In this document: positions 17,731-27,266 of the stretch, in pieces
Numbering within the stretch: the stretch's first letter is position 1
How the letters are laid out: each line of letters begins with the position of its first letter
NCBI GenBank assembly: GCA_028869135.1
Contig: JAGWTC010000018.1
Coordinates: 1-52,951, forward strand
Direction of reading: 5' to 3'
From: Rhodocyclaceae bacterium
GTDB lineage: Bacteria; Pseudomonadota; Gammaproteobacteria; Burkholderiales; Rhodocyclaceae
DNA: 52,951 bases
The notes under the pieces: generated by a model
Told to the model about the DNA's origin: nothing
Databases searched by the model: none
Seen by the model: only the letters and a program-made list of their open reading frames with translations
Position numbers and translations under genes: made by a program

Positions 17731-18516
17731 TCAGGCCCAGGCAGCGAGAAACTCTTCCCAGTGCGGCAGCTTCAGCGCCGCCAGCGATTCGCGGACAAAT
17801 TTGATCTCAGTCTCGTATTCGGCAGCGCTCATGACGCCGCGCATCTTCTGGAAGCGCAGGAAGACGAGATAGGTGTTCACGACATCGGTCTCGCAATAGT
17901 CGCGAATGCCGTCGATGTCGCCGGCCAGCCACTGGCCCCATACGGCCGAGCCGTCCATGCCCAGCTTGCCTGGAAAGCCCATGAGCTTGGCCAGCTCGTC
18001 GAGCGGCGCATTGGCGCGGCCAGAGTACAAAGCCAGCAGGTCCATCAGGTCGAGATGGCGGCTGTGGTAGCGGCTCAGGTAGTTGTTCCACTTGAAGTCG
18101 CGACTGTCGTGATAGTCGCCCTCGCCCTGATCCCAGTAGCGCGGCGCGTCGATGTTGTGGATCAGGCCGCGGTAATGGAGCACCGGCAGGTCGAAACCGC
18201 TGCCGTTCCACGACACGATCTGCGGCGTGTATTTCTCGATGCCGTTGAAGAAGCGCTGGACGATTTCACCTTCCGAAAGCTGCGGTTCGGACAGCGACCA
18301 GACGCGGAAGCCTTCGTCGCTGCGCATGGCGCAGGAAATGGTGACGATGCGCTGCAGGTGATGCGGCATGAAGTCGCTGCCGTTCTGCGCACGCCGCTTC
18401 TGAAAGATGTATTCGGCGACCTCGCTGTCCGACAACTCGGCCGGCAGCTCATGCAGCGTGCGGACGCCGGCGATATCGGGGATCGACTCGATGTCGAAGA
18501 CCAGAACGGGAATCAC
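17731..18516 (-). CDS. DEDD 3'-5' exonuclease, PolB-exonuclease-like
   Basis: 261 aa, related to the stand-alone proteins similar to the exonuclease domain of family B DNA polymerases. Exo I motif VFDIES (D8, E10), Exo II SWNGSGFDLPVL (D109) and Exo III with YCETD (Y207, D211) place it in the DEDDy group. Expected activity is 3'-5' cleavage of single-stranded DNA or RNA with two metal ions. Its start codon overlaps the cysM stop by 4 nt (ATGA), so it is the last gene of the lap-hld-cysM operon. It is convergent with the SRPBCC gene, 10 bp away. Confidence 0.88.
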   Translation of the reverse strand: MIPVLVFDIESIPDIAGVRTLHELPAELSDSEVAEYIFQKRRAQNGSDFMPHHLQRIVTISCAMRSDEGFRVWSLSEPQLSEGEIVQRFFNGIEKYTPQIVSWNGSGFDLPVLHYRGLIHNIDAPRYWDQGEGDYHDSRDFKWNNYLSRYHSRHLDLMDLLALYSGRANAPLDELAKLMGFPGKLGMDGSAVWGQWLAGDIDGIRDYCETDVVNTYLVFLRFQKMRGVMSAAEYETEIKFVRESLAALKLPHWEEFLAAWA

Positions 18517-19418
18517 GCCGGGAATACTCCAGTGGAGAGATAGCGGTCACCGCGGTCGCAGATGATGCTGACGATGACGGCGTTCTCGACCGTCTCGGCG
18601 ATACGCAGGGCTACCGCCATTGCGCCGCCGGAGGAGATGCCGCAGAAGATGCCCTCTTCGCGCGCGAGGCGACGCGTCATGGCTTCGGCATCGGCCTGGC
18701 TCACGGACTCGACCTGGTCGACACGCGAGCGGTCGAAAATCTTCGGCAGATATTCTTCCGGCCACTTGCGTATGCCGGGGATCTGCGAGCCGTCGGACGG
18801 CTGGCAACCGACGATCTGGATCTTCGCATTCTGCTCCTTGAGGAAACGCGAGGTGCCCATGATGGTGCCCGTCGTGCCCATGCTGCTGACGAAGTGGGTG
18901 ACCGTGCCTGCGGTATCGCGCCAGATTTCCGGCCCCGTGCCTTCGTAGTGGGAGATCGGATTGTCGGGGTTGGCGAACTGGTCGAGGATGATGCCCTTGC
19001 CTTCGGCCTGCAGCTTCTCGGCCACGTCGCGGGCGAGTTCCATGCTGCCTTCGCGGGCGGTCAGGACGAGTTCGGCGCCAAAGGCGCGCATGGTCTGCAC
19101 GCGCTCCAGGGTCTGGTTCTCGGGCATGACCAGGATCATGCCGTAGCCGCGCATGGCGGCCACCATGGCCAGCGCGATGCCGGTGTTGCCGCTGGTCGCC
19201 TCGATCAGCGTGTCGCCGGGTTTGATGCGGCCCGACAGTTCGGCGCGCGTGATCATCGACAGCGCGGGGCGGTCCTTCACCGATCCGGCCGGATTGTTGC
19301 CTTCGAGCTTGGCGAGGATGACGTTGTTGCGCTTGTCATTGCCGGTGCCGGGGATGCGCTTCAGGCGCACCAGGGGCGTGTTGCCGACGGTGTCTTCGAG
19401 AGTTTTCCACTGCATCAT
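18513..19418 (-). CDS. cysM: Cysteine synthase B
   Basis: PLP-dependent O-acetylserine sulfhydrylase of 301 aa. The PLP lysine is K48 in NPAGSVKDRPA, the substrate loop is EATSGNTGIALA and the phosphate cradle GTTGTIMGTSRFL. Shorter length and the GTSRF...EEYLPKIFD region favour CysM over CysK. CysM accepts thiosulfate as well as sulfide in enterobacteria; that substrate range is family knowledge. The start ATG directly follows the hldD stop, and the stop overlaps the exonuclease start by 4 nt. Confidence 0.93.
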   Translation of the reverse strand: MMQWKTLEDTVGNTPLVRLKRIPGTGNDKRNNVILAKLEGNNPAGSVKDRPALSMITRAELSGRIKPGDTLIEATSGNTGIALAMVAAMRGYGMILVMPENQTLERVQTMRAFGAELVLTAREGSMELARDVAEKLQAEGKGIILDQFANPDNPISHYEGTGPEIWRDTAGTVTHFVSSMGTTGTIMGTSRFLKEQNAKIQIVGCQPSDGSQIPGIRKWPEEYLPKIFDRSRVDQVESVSQADAEAMTRRLAREEGIFCGISSGGAMAVALRIAETVENAVIVSIICDRGDRYLSTGVFPA

Positions 19419-20450
19419 TTACTTGCCTCCGACCTTTGCGGATTGTTTGCCTTCGCCATTGGCCAGGCGGTGTTCGACATAGGCCTTGACGCCTTCGGCC
19501 ACGGTGGCGAACGGCGCGGTATAGCCGCCCTCGCCGCGCAGCAGGCTCTGGTCGGCCTGGGTGAAGCTCTGATATCGGCCCTTCAGCGCATCCGGAAAGG
19601 GAATGTATTCGACGAAGCCCTGCTGCACCAGCTCGTCGAGGTTCAGGGCCGGCTTGCCTTCGGCGGCGCGACAGGCATTGACCGTGGCCACGGCGATGTC
19701 GTTGAAAGGCTGGGCGCGGCCGGTGCCGCAATTGAAGATGCCGAAAAGATTCGGATTATCGAGGAAGTGCAGATTGACCTTGACCACGTCGTCGACATAA
19801 ATGAAGTCGCGGCTCTGGCCGCCGTTGGGGTAGCCGTCGGTGCCCTCGAACAGCTTGACCTTGCCTTCGGCCATGTACTGGTTGAAGTGATGAAAGGACA
19901 CGGAAGCCATGCGCCCCTTGTGCTGTTCACGCGGGCCGTAAACGTTGAAGTAACGCAGGCCGACGATCTGCGAATTGGCCTCGGACAGGCGACGACGGAC
20001 GATCTGGTCGAACAGGAACTTGGAATAGCCGTAGACGTTGAGTGGGCCTTCATGCTCGCGCTGTTCGCTGAAAATACTGCCGCCGCCGTATACCGACGCC
20101 GACGAGGCGTAGATCAACGGCACTTCCTGGTCGAGCGCGAATTCGAGCAGCGACGAGGAATAGCGGAAGTTGTTCTCCATCATGTAGTGGCCGTCCTGCT
20201 CCATGGTGTCGGAGCAGGCGCCCTGGTGCAGGATGGCATCGACGGCGCCGTCGAGATGGCCGGCTTCGAGCATGTCGAGAAACTCGTGCTTGTCGAGATA
20301 GTCGTCGACTTCGCAGTCGACAAGGTTCTTGAACTTCTCGGCGCGCTTCATGTTGTCGACGGCAATGATGTCGGTCACGCCGCGCTCGTTGAGCGCCTTG
20401 ACGATATTTGAGCCGATAAAACCGGCGGCGCCGGTAACGATTGTATACAT
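19419..20450 (-). CDS. hldD: ADP-L-glycero-D-manno-heptose 6-epimerase
   Basis: Last step of ADP-heptose synthesis for the LPS inner core (also rfaD). 343 aa, short-chain dehydrogenase fold. NADP-binding GAAGFIGSN at 7-15 and the catalytic YxxxK as Y140-K144 (VYGYSKF) are both present, with LHQGACSDT at 74-82 typical of HldD. It lies between hldE and cysM with tight spacing (11 bp after hldE, 0 bp before cysM). Together with the kinase it implies a heptose-containing LPS core. Confidence 0.95.
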   Translation of the reverse strand: MYTIVTGAAGFIGSNIVKALNERGVTDIIAVDNMKRAEKFKNLVDCEVDDYLDKHEFLDMLEAGHLDGAVDAILHQGACSDTMEQDGHYMMENNFRYSSSLLEFALDQEVPLIYASSASVYGGGSIFSEQREHEGPLNVYGYSKFLFDQIVRRRLSEANSQIVGLRYFNVYGPREQHKGRMASVSFHHFNQYMAEGKVKLFEGTDGYPNGGQSRDFIYVDDVVKVNLHFLDNPNLFGIFNCGTGRAQPFNDIAVATVNACRAAEGKPALNLDELVQQGFVEYIPFPDALKGRYQSFTQADQSLLRGEGGYTAPFATVAEGVKAYVEHRLANGEGKQSAKVGGK

Positions 20451-20461
20451 AGCGGATTTCC

Positions 20462-21391
20462 TTAGACTGCTGCCTTGAGCTCATCCAGTGTGCAGGTCGC
20501 GGTGCCCAGCTTGGCGACGACCACGCCGGCCGCCTTGTTGGCAAGCTGCATGGCGGCCGCCATGTCGCTGCCGCTGCCCAGCATGACGGCCAGCGTGGCG
20601 ATGACGGTATCGCCGGCGCCGCTTACATCGTAGACCTCGCGTGCCTGCGCCGCTTCGTGGGTCGGCCCCTGGTCGGTGAACAGGGTCATGCCCTCCTCGC
20701 TGCGCGTGACCAGCAGGCCCGTCAGGCCCAGCTCTTCGCGCAAGGCCTGGGCACGGTTGGTGAGGTCGACCTCATCCTTCCAGCGGCCGACAACTTCGCG
20801 CAGCTCCGAGCGATTCGGCGTCAGCAGGGTGGCGCCGGCGTAGCGCGCATAGTCGTCGCCCTTGGGATCGACGAGCACCGCCTTGCCGGCAGCACGCGCC
20901 ATGCGGATCATCTCGCCGATATGGGCCAGACCGCCCTTGCCGTAGTCGGACAGGATAACGACATCGACGTTGGGCAAGAGCTGCGCGTATTCGGCCAGCT
21001 TGGCCTTGAGCACTTCATGGTCGGGCGAATTCTCGAAGTCGATGCGCAGCAATTGCTGCTGACGACCAAGCACGCGCAGCTTGACCGTTGTGGAAAGTTG
21101 CGCGTCCTCATGCAGGCTGGCGGCAATGCCGGAATCGCTCATCAGACGCATCAGGGAGCGACCGGCGTCGTCGGCGCCGACGACGGAGAGCAGCGAGGTT
21201 TTCGCGCCGAGCGCTGCGCAGTTGCGTGCCACATTGGCGGCGCCGCCCGGGCGCTCTTCCATCCTCTCGACCTTGACCACAGGCACCGGCGCCTCGGGCG
21301 AAATGCGCGACACGTCGCCGAACCAGTAGCGGTCGAGCATGACGTCGCCGACGACGAGAACGCGGGTGGATTGGGTAGCGGGAATCTTCAT
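20462..21391 (-). CDS. hldE: D-glycero-beta-D-manno-heptose-7-phosphate kinase (kinase domain only)
   Basis: PfkB/ribokinase-fold kinase of 309 aa making heptose-1,7-bisphosphate. N-terminal [25 protein letters not shown] and [11 protein letters not shown] are typical of the RfaE N-domain, and DVSGAGDT with D261 as catalytic base closes it. The E. coli protein is bifunctional (about 477 aa) with an adenylyltransferase domain; that domain is missing here, so the second activity must come from a separate hldC/rfaE2-type gene outside the window. No Shine-Dalgarno precedes ATG 21391; instead a degenerate inverted repeat separates it from lapB. Confidence 0.93.
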   Translation of the reverse strand: MKIPATQSTRVLVVGDVMLDRYWFGDVSRISPEAPVPVVKVERMEERPGGAANVARNCAALGAKTSLLSVVGADDAGRSLMRLMSDSGIAASLHEDAQLSTTVKLRVLGRQQQLLRIDFENSPDHEVLKAKLAEYAQLLPNVDVVILSDYGKGGLAHIGEMIRMARAAGKAVLVDPKGDDYARYAGATLLTPNRSELREVVGRWKDEVDLTNRAQALREELGLTGLLVTRSEEGMTLFTDQGPTHEAAQAREVYDVSGAGDTVIATLAVMLGSGSDMAAAMQLANKAAGVVVAKLGTATCTLDELKAAV

Positions 21392-21399
21392 GTTTTTAG

Positions 21400-21485
21400 C
21401 GGAGAGTTGCGAGTCGGGAGTTGAGAGCGAGCACCGAGCAGTCGTCTTCTAACCTTGCTCTCGACTCATAACTCTCGACTCACTC
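21400..21485. repeat. Degenerate inverted repeat between lapB and hldE
   Basis: Left arm at about 21401-21431 (GAGTTGCGAGTCGGGAGTTG...) and the reverse complement of the right arm at about 21455-21485 (GAGTCGAGAGTTATGAGTCG...) are similar, made of variations on GAGTCGAGAGTT, with a loop of about 22 bases. The right arm reaches into the lapB stop codon. It looks like a small dispersed repeat inserted in the operon, but no second copy lies in the window. Confidence 0.55.
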
Positions 21486-22659
21486 ATGGCGTCAGATCGA
21501 ATTCTTCGGTGCGCTTGGGCGGATAGCTTTCCCAGCCGCCGCAGGCCGGGCAGCGCCAGTAGAACTGGCGCGCCTTGAAGCCGCAATTATCGCAGCGATA
21601 GCGGGCAACGCGGCGCGTGTGATTGTGGATCAGATTCTTCATCAGCTCCAGATCGCCGCGCCGCTCCGGCGTCGCCGTCAGCAGTTGCGCTTCGAGCAGC
21701 TTGTCGAGGCCCAGTAGGGTCGGGTTGCGGTGCAATTCGTCGCGAACCAGGACGTAAGCCCCAGCCGGATTGCCGTTGGCAATCTCGGCCTGGAACACGG
21801 CGTCGAGCAGATCGAGCGAGGAATAATGTTCGAGATAGTTGCGCAGGAGCTGAACACCGATGGCCTCCTTGCCGAGCTGGCGATGCGCTTCCATCAGCTT
21901 TCCGGCGACCAGCGCCAGATAGACCGGGTTCTGTTGTTCGATGCGCTTCCAGTGATCGATGGCGGTGGCGGCATCGCCGCGCTGCATGGCCATGTCGCCC
22001 TGCAGAATGCTGGCCCGCGTGCACTTGCGATTGACCGACAATGCCAGTTCGAGGTGCTTGAGCGCGCCCTCGGCTTCGCCGGCGAGCAGCGCGTCATTGG
22101 CCAGCTCGCAATGGAAGTTGGCGACTTCGCGTATCCATTCGTAACCGGCGTGCCCCGGCAGGAGTTCGGCGATTTCGATGGCTTTCTGCCATTCCTTTTC
22201 CTGCTGGTAGATTTCAAGCAGGACGCGCAGCGCCTCCTCATTGCGCGAAGTGCCGCGCAAGCGAACGAAGATGTCCTCGGCGCGGTCGAGCAGACCGAGC
22301 TTGAGGAAGTCCTGGCCCAGCTCGGACAGCGCCTGCAGGCGCTGCTCGTCGGTCAGGTTGTCGCGATCGACCAGGTTCTGGTGCACGCGGATGGCACGGT
22401 CGGCTTCGCCGCGGCGGCGGAACAGACTGCCGAGCGCGAAATGCAGTTCTATGGTCTCGGGATCGACTCGAGCCGCCTCAAGGAAGGCTTCGATGGCCTT
22501 GTCGGGCTGCTCGTTGAGCAGGAAATTCAAGCCCTTGAAATAGGAGCGCGGCAGCGCCCGCGACTCCTTGACCAGATGATTGATGTCGATGCGGGCTGCA
22601 ACCCAGCCCAGGCCAAAAAACACAGGCAGTGCCAGCAGCCACCAGAGTTCGATTTCCAC
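21484..22659 (-). CDS. lapB: Lipopolysaccharide assembly protein LapB (YciM)
   Basis: 391 aa with an N-terminal membrane anchor (WWLLALPVFFGLGWVAA, about 5-21), a long series of TPR-type helix pairs (about 35-340), and a C-terminal rubredoxin-like knuckle with C356/C359 and C370/C373 (CDNCGF ... WRCPACGGW). In E. coli LapB works with FtsH to degrade LpxC and so sets LPS synthesis. All landmark parts are present at the expected length. It lies 40 bp downstream of lapA and before the heptose genes, so LPS control and LPS core synthesis share an operon. Confidence 0.95.
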   Translation of the reverse strand: MEIELWWLLALPVFFGLGWVAARIDINHLVKESRALPRSYFKGLNFLLNEQPDKAIEAFLEAARVDPETIELHFALGSLFRRRGEADRAIRVHQNLVDRDNLTDEQRLQALSELGQDFLKLGLLDRAEDIFVRLRGTSRNEEALRVLLEIYQQEKEWQKAIEIAELLPGHAGYEWIREVANFHCELANDALLAGEAEGALKHLELALSVNRKCTRASILQGDMAMQRGDAATAIDHWKRIEQQNPVYLALVAGKLMEAHRQLGKEAIGVQLLRNYLEHYSSLDLLDAVFQAEIANGNPAGAYVLVRDELHRNPTLLGLDKLLEAQLLTATPERRGDLELMKNLIHNHTRRVARYRCDNCGFKARQFYWRCPACGGWESYPPKRTEEFDLTP

Positions 22660-22699
22660 GTTTTTCTTCTTGTCGCTTAGTTAGTCAGGGGTTGAAAAA

Positions 22700-22954
22700 T
22701 CACAGCGCCTTGCCGGCTTCATGGAGTCGACGCAGCTTGCCGAGTTCGCGGCGCTGTCTCACCAGCGTCGCCAGCACGGCGGTCAGGCCGAACGCAACGC
22801 CGACGCCGAAGGCGATCAGGATCACCAGCGACAGCGGCATCTGCCAAGTCTGGTCGAAAAAGAAACGCAGGTCGACCAGTGTGCTGTTCTTGATGGCCAG
22901 CCCGAACAGGATGATAAAGACGAAGACACGGACGATCCAGCTCAGGATTTTCAT
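22700..22954 (-). CDS. lapA: LapA-domain membrane protein
   Basis: 84 aa from ATG 22954, preceded by a strong GGAGGAAACGAG ribosome site; the longer frame to 23044 lacks one and runs into the upstream terminator. Two membrane helices (about residues 4-20 and 39-60) flank the conserved NSTLVDLRFFFDQTW stretch, followed by a basic C-terminal tail (RQRRELGKLRRLHEAG). This is the LapA/YciS family, partner of LapB in the inner membrane. Confidence 0.92.
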   Translation of the reverse strand: MKILSWIVRVFVFIILFGLAIKNSTLVDLRFFFDQTWQMPLSLVILIAFGVGVAFGLTAVLATLVRQRRELGKLRRLHEAGKAL

Positions 22955-23011
22955 GATCTCGTTTCCTCCTTCTTGTTCGGCCACAACATCGAATTTACAG
23001 GCCCGCAGATG

Positions 23012-23046
23012 AAAATGGGCGGCGTCCTCACGGACACCGCCCAAAT
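23012..23046 (-). terminator. Terminator between ihfB and lapA
   Basis: Strong stem: GGGCGGTGTCC pairs with GGACGCCGCCC around a GTGA loop on the minus strand (23042 down to 23017, one G-T pair), followed by ATTTTC. It would end or attenuate the gyrA...rpsA-ihfB message, so lapA-lapB-hld may have its own promoter in the following 60 bp. I could not pick a clear -10/-35 there. Confidence 0.7.
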
Positions 23047-23083
23047 TTACTTCAGTTCAGCTGGCTGAGGACCAGCAAGAAGA

Positions 23084-23374
23084 TCACGCTTCGCCGTTCA
23101 AATCGACGCGTTCGCGCAATTCCTTGCCCGCCTTGAAGTGCGGCACATGCTTCGCCGGCACATTCACCTTTTCCCCGGACTTGGGGTTACGCCCGACACG
23201 CGGCGGCCGGTAGTTGAGGGCGAAGCTGCCGAAGCCGCGAATCTCGATGCGATCGTTGCGCGCGAGCGCAGCGGTCATGGCATCGAGTACCACCTTCACG
23301 GCAAGATCGGCATCCTTCGCCACCAGCTGCGGAAAACGCACCGCCAGCCGGGCGATCAGCTCGGACTTGGTCAT
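23084..23374 (-). CDS. ihfB: Integration host factor beta subunit
   Basis: DNA-bending protein of 96 aa, the standard size. TKSELIARL at the N-terminus, [29 protein letters not shown] (the DNA-binding beta-arm with the P of GRNP that intercalates) and [14 protein letters not shown] at the end identify IhfB rather than HU or IhfA. The partner ihfA is outside the window. It sits 20 bp behind rpsA, the conserved proteobacterial order. A perfect IHF consensus lies upstream of the PEP-CTERM gene at 9952-9964. Confidence 0.96.
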   Translation of the reverse strand: MTKSELIARLAVRFPQLVAKDADLAVKVVLDAMTAALARNDRIEIRGFGSFALNYRPPRVGRNPKSGEKVNVPAKHVPHFKAGKELRERVDLNGEA

Positions 23375-23394
23375 AACTATCCGGCTGCGTCCGA

Positions 23395-25101
23395 TTATTG
23401 CTGACTCAGCTTAGCCTTCAGCAGAGCACCCAGATTCGTGGTGCCGCTGCTGGCGGAGGAGCTGTCGGAAGCCAGCTTGTTCATGGCTTCGTTCTGCTCG
23501 ACCTGATCCTTGGCCTTGATCGACAGATTGATCGAACGGGTCTTGCGATCCACATTGACGATCAGCGTTTCGACGGTATCGCCTTCCTTGAACAGGGTGC
23601 GCAGGTCTTCGACACGCTCACGGGCTGCTTCGGAAGCACGCAGATAGCCTTCGACGTCGTCACCCAGCTTGACCACGGCGCCCTTGGCGTCGATGGTGGT
23701 GATGGTGCCGGTCACGATGCTGTTCTTGTCGTGCATTGCGATGAAGCTGGTGAAGGGGTCGCCGTCCATCTGCTTGATGCCGAGGGAGATGCGCTCCTTC
23801 TCGACGTCGATCGACAGAACGATGGCTTCGACTTCGTCGCCCTTCTTGAAGTTCTGCTTGGCTTCTTCGCCGGCAGCAGACCAGGACAGGTCGGACAGGT
23901 GAACCAGACCGTCGATGTTGCCCGGCAGACCGATGAAGATGCCGAAGTCGGTGATCGACTTGATGGCGCCCTTGACCTTGTCACCCTTCTTGTGGTTGAC
24001 CGCGAAGTCATCCCACGGGTTGGCCTGGCACTGCTTCATGCCCAGGGAGATACGACGACGTTCTTCGTCGATTTCCAGGATCATGACTTCGACTTCGTCG
24101 CCCAGCTGGACAACCTTGGTCGGGTGAATGTTCTTGTTGGTCCAGTCCATTTCGGAAACGTGCACCAGACCTTCGATGCCCGATTCGATTTCCACGAACG
24201 CGCCGTAGTCGGTCAGGTTGGTGACCTTGCCGAACAGGCGGGTGCCCGACGGGTAGCGGCGAGCGATGCCCACCCACGGATCTTCGCCGAGCTGCTTCAT
24301 GCCCAGGGAGACGCGGTTCTTTTCCTGGTCGAACTTCAGGACCTTGGCGGTCACTTCATCACCGACATTGAGCACTTCGCTCGGGTGACGGACACGGCGC
24401 CAGGCCAGGTCGGTGATATGCAGCAGGCCATCGATGCCGCCCAGGTCGACGAACGCACCGTAGTCGGTGATGTTCTTGACGATACCCTTGACGACGGTAC
24501 CTTCCTTGAGGTTTTCGAGCAGTGCCTGACGCTCTTCACCCTGGCTGGCTTCCAGCACGGCACGGCGCGAAACAACGACGTTGTTGCGCTTGCGGTCGAG
24601 CTTGATGACCTTGAATTCGAATTCCTTGCCTTCGAACGGGGTGGTGTCCTTGACCGGACGGGTGTCAACCAGCGAACCCGGCAGGAAGGCGCGGATGCCG
24701 TTGGTCATGACGGTCAGACCGCCCTTGACCTTGCCCGTGATGACGCCCTTGACCAGGGTTTCGTCGGTGAGGGCCTTGTCCAGATCGTTCCAGGCGGCGA
24801 TGCGCTTGGCCTTGTCGCGCGACAGGCGGGTTTCGCCGTAGCCGTCTTCGAGCATTTCGATGGCGACGCTGACATAGTCGCCCGGCTTGGCTTCGACTTC
24901 GCCGCGGTCATTCTTGAATTCGTTGATGTCGATGAAGCTTTCCGACTTGAGGCCGGCATTCACGACAACATGGTTGGCATCGACGCGCACGACTTCTGCG
25001 GTGATGACTTCGCCGGCGCGCATTTCCTGGCGCTCGAGGCTTTCGGCGAATAGGGAGGCAAAGCTTTCCATCGAATCGACGGAGGTTTGGGTAGCGGACA
25101 T
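23395..25101 (-). CDS. rpsA: 30S ribosomal protein S1
   Basis: 568 aa with six S1 (OB-fold) repeats, e.g. [40 protein letters not shown] and [20 protein letters not shown], with the first two degenerate ones binding the ribosome. S1 unfolds mRNA at initiation. Codon use is strongly biased, as for an abundant protein. ATG 25101 has no real Shine-Dalgarno (AGG and then a U-run, UUUCUUUUU), which is characteristic of rpsA genes that are autoregulated at initiation by S1. A structured 198-nt leader lies upstream. Confidence 0.97.
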   Translation of the reverse strand: MSATQTSVDSMESFASLFAESLERQEMRAGEVITAEVVRVDANHVVVNAGLKSESFIDINEFKNDRGEVEAKPGDYVSVAIEMLEDGYGETRLSRDKAKRIAAWNDLDKALTDETLVKGVITGKVKGGLTVMTNGIRAFLPGSLVDTRPVKDTTPFEGKEFEFKVIKLDRKRNNVVVSRRAVLEASQGEERQALLENLKEGTVVKGIVKNITDYGAFVDLGGIDGLLHITDLAWRRVRHPSEVLNVGDEVTAKVLKFDQEKNRVSLGMKQLGEDPWVGIARRYPSGTRLFGKVTNLTDYGAFVEIESGIEGLVHVSEMDWTNKNIHPTKVVQLGDEVEVMILEIDEERRRISLGMKQCQANPWDDFAVNHKKGDKVKGAIKSITDFGIFIGLPGNIDGLVHLSDLSWSAAGEEAKQNFKKGDEVEAIVLSIDVEKERISLGIKQMDGDPFTSFIAMHDKNSIVTGTITTIDAKGAVVKLGDDVEGYLRASEAARERVEDLRTLFKEGDTVETLIVNVDRKTRSINLSIKAKDQVEQNEAMNKLASDSSSASSGTTNLGALLKAKLSQQ

Positions 25102-25299
25102 AAAAAGAAACCTGACTTGTCACCTTGCGGCAACGGTTAGTTAAACACTGCCGACGACCGGGCGGCCGTTCAGCCCCTGCATTTACAACAACGCCCTTGC
25201 GGGCTTCGGAAGCGCCTTGCGGCAACCCCCTTCTTGCAACAACCGCGGGGCATACCCGCAGTGAAGTCCATTTCAGCGAAATTGCAAACTGGCCCGCCT
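25102..25299 (-). promoter_or_regulatory. Structured leader of rpsA with three GCAA-capped hairpins
   Basis: Between the cmk stop and rpsA there are 198 nt with no gene. On the coding strand three hairpins end in a GNRA tetraloop: GCC-GCAA-GGC (25223-25214), GCCC-GCAA-GGGC (25204-25193, perfect) and GCC-GCAA-GG (25131-25123). A further stem GCGGG/CCCGC lies at about 25240-25260. The last hairpin is about 20 nt before the SD-less start. This is likely an S1 autoregulatory leader and may contain the rpsA promoter. Confidence 0.6.
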
Positions 25300-27258
25300 T
25301 CACACGTCGGCGGGGTTTTCATTCCTCGCATACGCATCCAGCACTGCCTGCACCGCCTGCTCGATGCTGAGCGGCGTGGTATCGACCAGCACCGCATCCT
25401 CACCCTGCTTCAGCGGGGCCACGCTGCGGGCGCTGTCGCGCGCATCGCGGGCCTGCAAATCCTCCAGAAGGACTGCGATATTAGCAGACATTCCTTTAGC
25501 GATCAACTGTTTATACCGCCTCTCTGCACGCGCTTCGGCCGTCGCTGTCAGAAACACCTTGGTTCGGGCCCAGGGAAAGATGACCGAGCCCAGATCGCGG
25601 CCGTCGCCGACCAGGCCAGGGAAGCGCTGATAGGCGCGCTGGCGCTCCAGCAGGGCGGTTCGGACGGCCGGGAGGGCGGCAACCCTGGACGCACCGATGC
25701 CCATATGCTCGGTACGGATGGCGTCGCTGACATCGATCCCGGCGAGCAAAATGCGCTCCCCTTCGAACTCGGCCGGCAACTGCGCCGCCACGGCGGCCAC
25801 GCCTGCCTCGTCGTCCCAGCTCACGCCCTTGTTTTCGGCAGCCAGCGCAGTCAGGCGATACAGCGCACCGCTATCGAGATAGTGAAAGCCCAGTTTGGCG
25901 GCCACACGCGCCGCCACTGTGCCCTTGCCCGAGGCCGAAGGACCGTCGATGGCGATCACCGGCGCTGCGACGCGGGCGAATGCGTCGAAATACTCGGGGA
26001 AGGTCTTGCCCACGCACCTGGGGTCGTTGATACGCACCGGCACCCCGCCAAAGGTCGCCAGCGACAAACACATGGCCATGCGGTGATCGTCGTAGGTGTC
26101 GATGGCGGCACCAGGAACAAAAGCAACAGGCGGCGTCACCTTGAGGTAGTCCGCGCCCTCATCCACCTCGGCACCGACCTTGCGCAGCTCCTTGGCCATG
26201 GCAAAGATGCGGTCGGTCTCCTTGACGCGCCAGGAGGCGATATTGCGCAGCGTGCACGGGCCGTCGGCGAAAAGCGCGGCCACCGCCAGCGTCATGGCGG
26301 CATCGGGAATGTGGTTGAAGTCGGCGTCGAACGCCGACAATTTACGGCCAACTGGCGCGGCGCACTCGATCCAGTTGTCGCCGTACGACACCTCGGCGCC
26401 GATCGCAATCAGGGCCTCCGCAAAGCGCACGTCGCCCTGGATGCTGGTGCTGCCGACGCCCTCGACACGCACCGGCCCGCCGGCGATCGCGCCGGCGGCC
26501 AGGAAATAGGATGCCGACGAGGCATCACCCTCGACATGAATACTGCCCGGCGACGTGTACTTGCCGGCATGAATGGTGAAGTGCGACCAACCCTCATTTT
26601 CAACACCCCGCTCGACCTTGACGCCGAAGCGCGCCATCAGGTTGAGCGTGATTTCAATGTAGGGTTTGGAGATCAGCTCGCCGACGACCTCGATCTGCGC
26701 GGTCTTGCCTGTGAGCGGCAGCGCCATCAGCAAGGCAGTCAGGAACTGCGACGAGACGTCGCCGCGCACCTTGATCGGCGCCATGAGCGAAACATCGGAC
26801 GGCGCGAGCTTCAGCGGCGGAAAACCATCGTTCCTGAGGTATTCGACATGCACGCCGATCTGGCGCAAACCGTCGACAAGATCGCCGATCGGACGCTCAT
26901 GCATGCGCGCAACACCATCCAGCGTATAGGTGCCGCCGGACAAGGCCAAGGCTGCGGTCAGCGGACGGAAAGCGGTACCGGCATTACCGAGAAAGAGTTC
27001 GGCCTGCTTGACCGGGAAGGCACCGCCGACGCCGCTGACGGCATAGCTGTCGCGACCGAGCGGCTCGACCTGTACGCCCAGGGTTTTCAGAGCGGCCAGC
27101 ATGACCTGCGTATCGTCGGAATCGAGCAGATCGTGAATTTCGGTGCGTCCCTCGGCCAGCGCCGCCAGCAGCAGGGTACGGTTGGAGATGCTCTTGGAGC
27201 CGGGCAGACGCACGACGCCGGCGGCGTGATGCAGAGCGGGAAGATCGAGGAATTCCAT
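25300..27258 (-). CDS. aroA/cmk: Bifunctional AroA-Cmk: EPSP synthase fused to cytidylate kinase
   Basis: One uninterrupted frame of 652 codons from ATG 27258. Residues 1 to about 432 are 3-phosphoshikimate 1-carboxyvinyltransferase (shikimate pathway): [46 protein letters not shown]. From residue 434 cytidylate kinase begins at once: [14 protein letters not shown], with Walker A lysine K445, then the CMP-binding [11 protein letters not shown] and [15 protein letters not shown]. The junction ([16 protein letters not shown]) has no stop and essentially no linker. A GTG at 25959 could serve as an internal start for free Cmk, but no ribosome site is evident. In most proteobacteria the genes are adjacent but separate. 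Start is 8 bp after the tyrA stop. Confidence 0.93.
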   Translation of the reverse strand: MEFLDLPALHHAAGVVRLPGSKSISNRTLLLAALAEGRTEIHDLLDSDDTQVMLAALKTLGVQVEPLGRDSYAVSGVGGAFPVKQAELFLGNAGTAFRPLTAALALSGGTYTLDGVARMHERPIGDLVDGLRQIGVHVEYLRNDGFPPLKLAPSDVSLMAPIKVRGDVSSQFLTALLMALPLTGKTAQIEVVGELISKPYIEITLNLMARFGVKVERGVENEGWSHFTIHAGKYTSPGSIHVEGDASSASYFLAAGAIAGGPVRVEGVGSTSIQGDVRFAEALIAIGAEVSYGDNWIECAAPVGRKLSAFDADFNHIPDAAMTLAVAALFADGPCTLRNIASWRVKETDRIFAMAKELRKVGAEVDEGADYLKVTPPVAFVPGAAIDTYDDHRMAMCLSLATFGGVPVRINDPRCVGKTFPEYFDAFARVAAPVIAIDGPSASGKGTVAARVAAKLGFHYLDSGALYRLTALAAENKGVSWDDEAGVAAVAAQLPAEFEGERILLAGIDVSDAIRTEHMGIGASRVAALPAVRTALLERQRAYQRFPGLVGDGRDLGSVIFPWARTKVFLTATAEARAERRYKQLIAKGMSANIAVLLEDLQARDARDSARSVAPLKQGEDAVLVDTTPLSIEQAVQAVLDAYARNENPADV

Positions 27259-27266
27259 TGCAGCGC

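Noticed and set aside
25300-25959. A separate cmk gene starting at GTG 25959
   Set aside because: No stop codon or clear ribosome site separates it from aroA, so it is annotated as a fusion; a minor internal start is not excluded.
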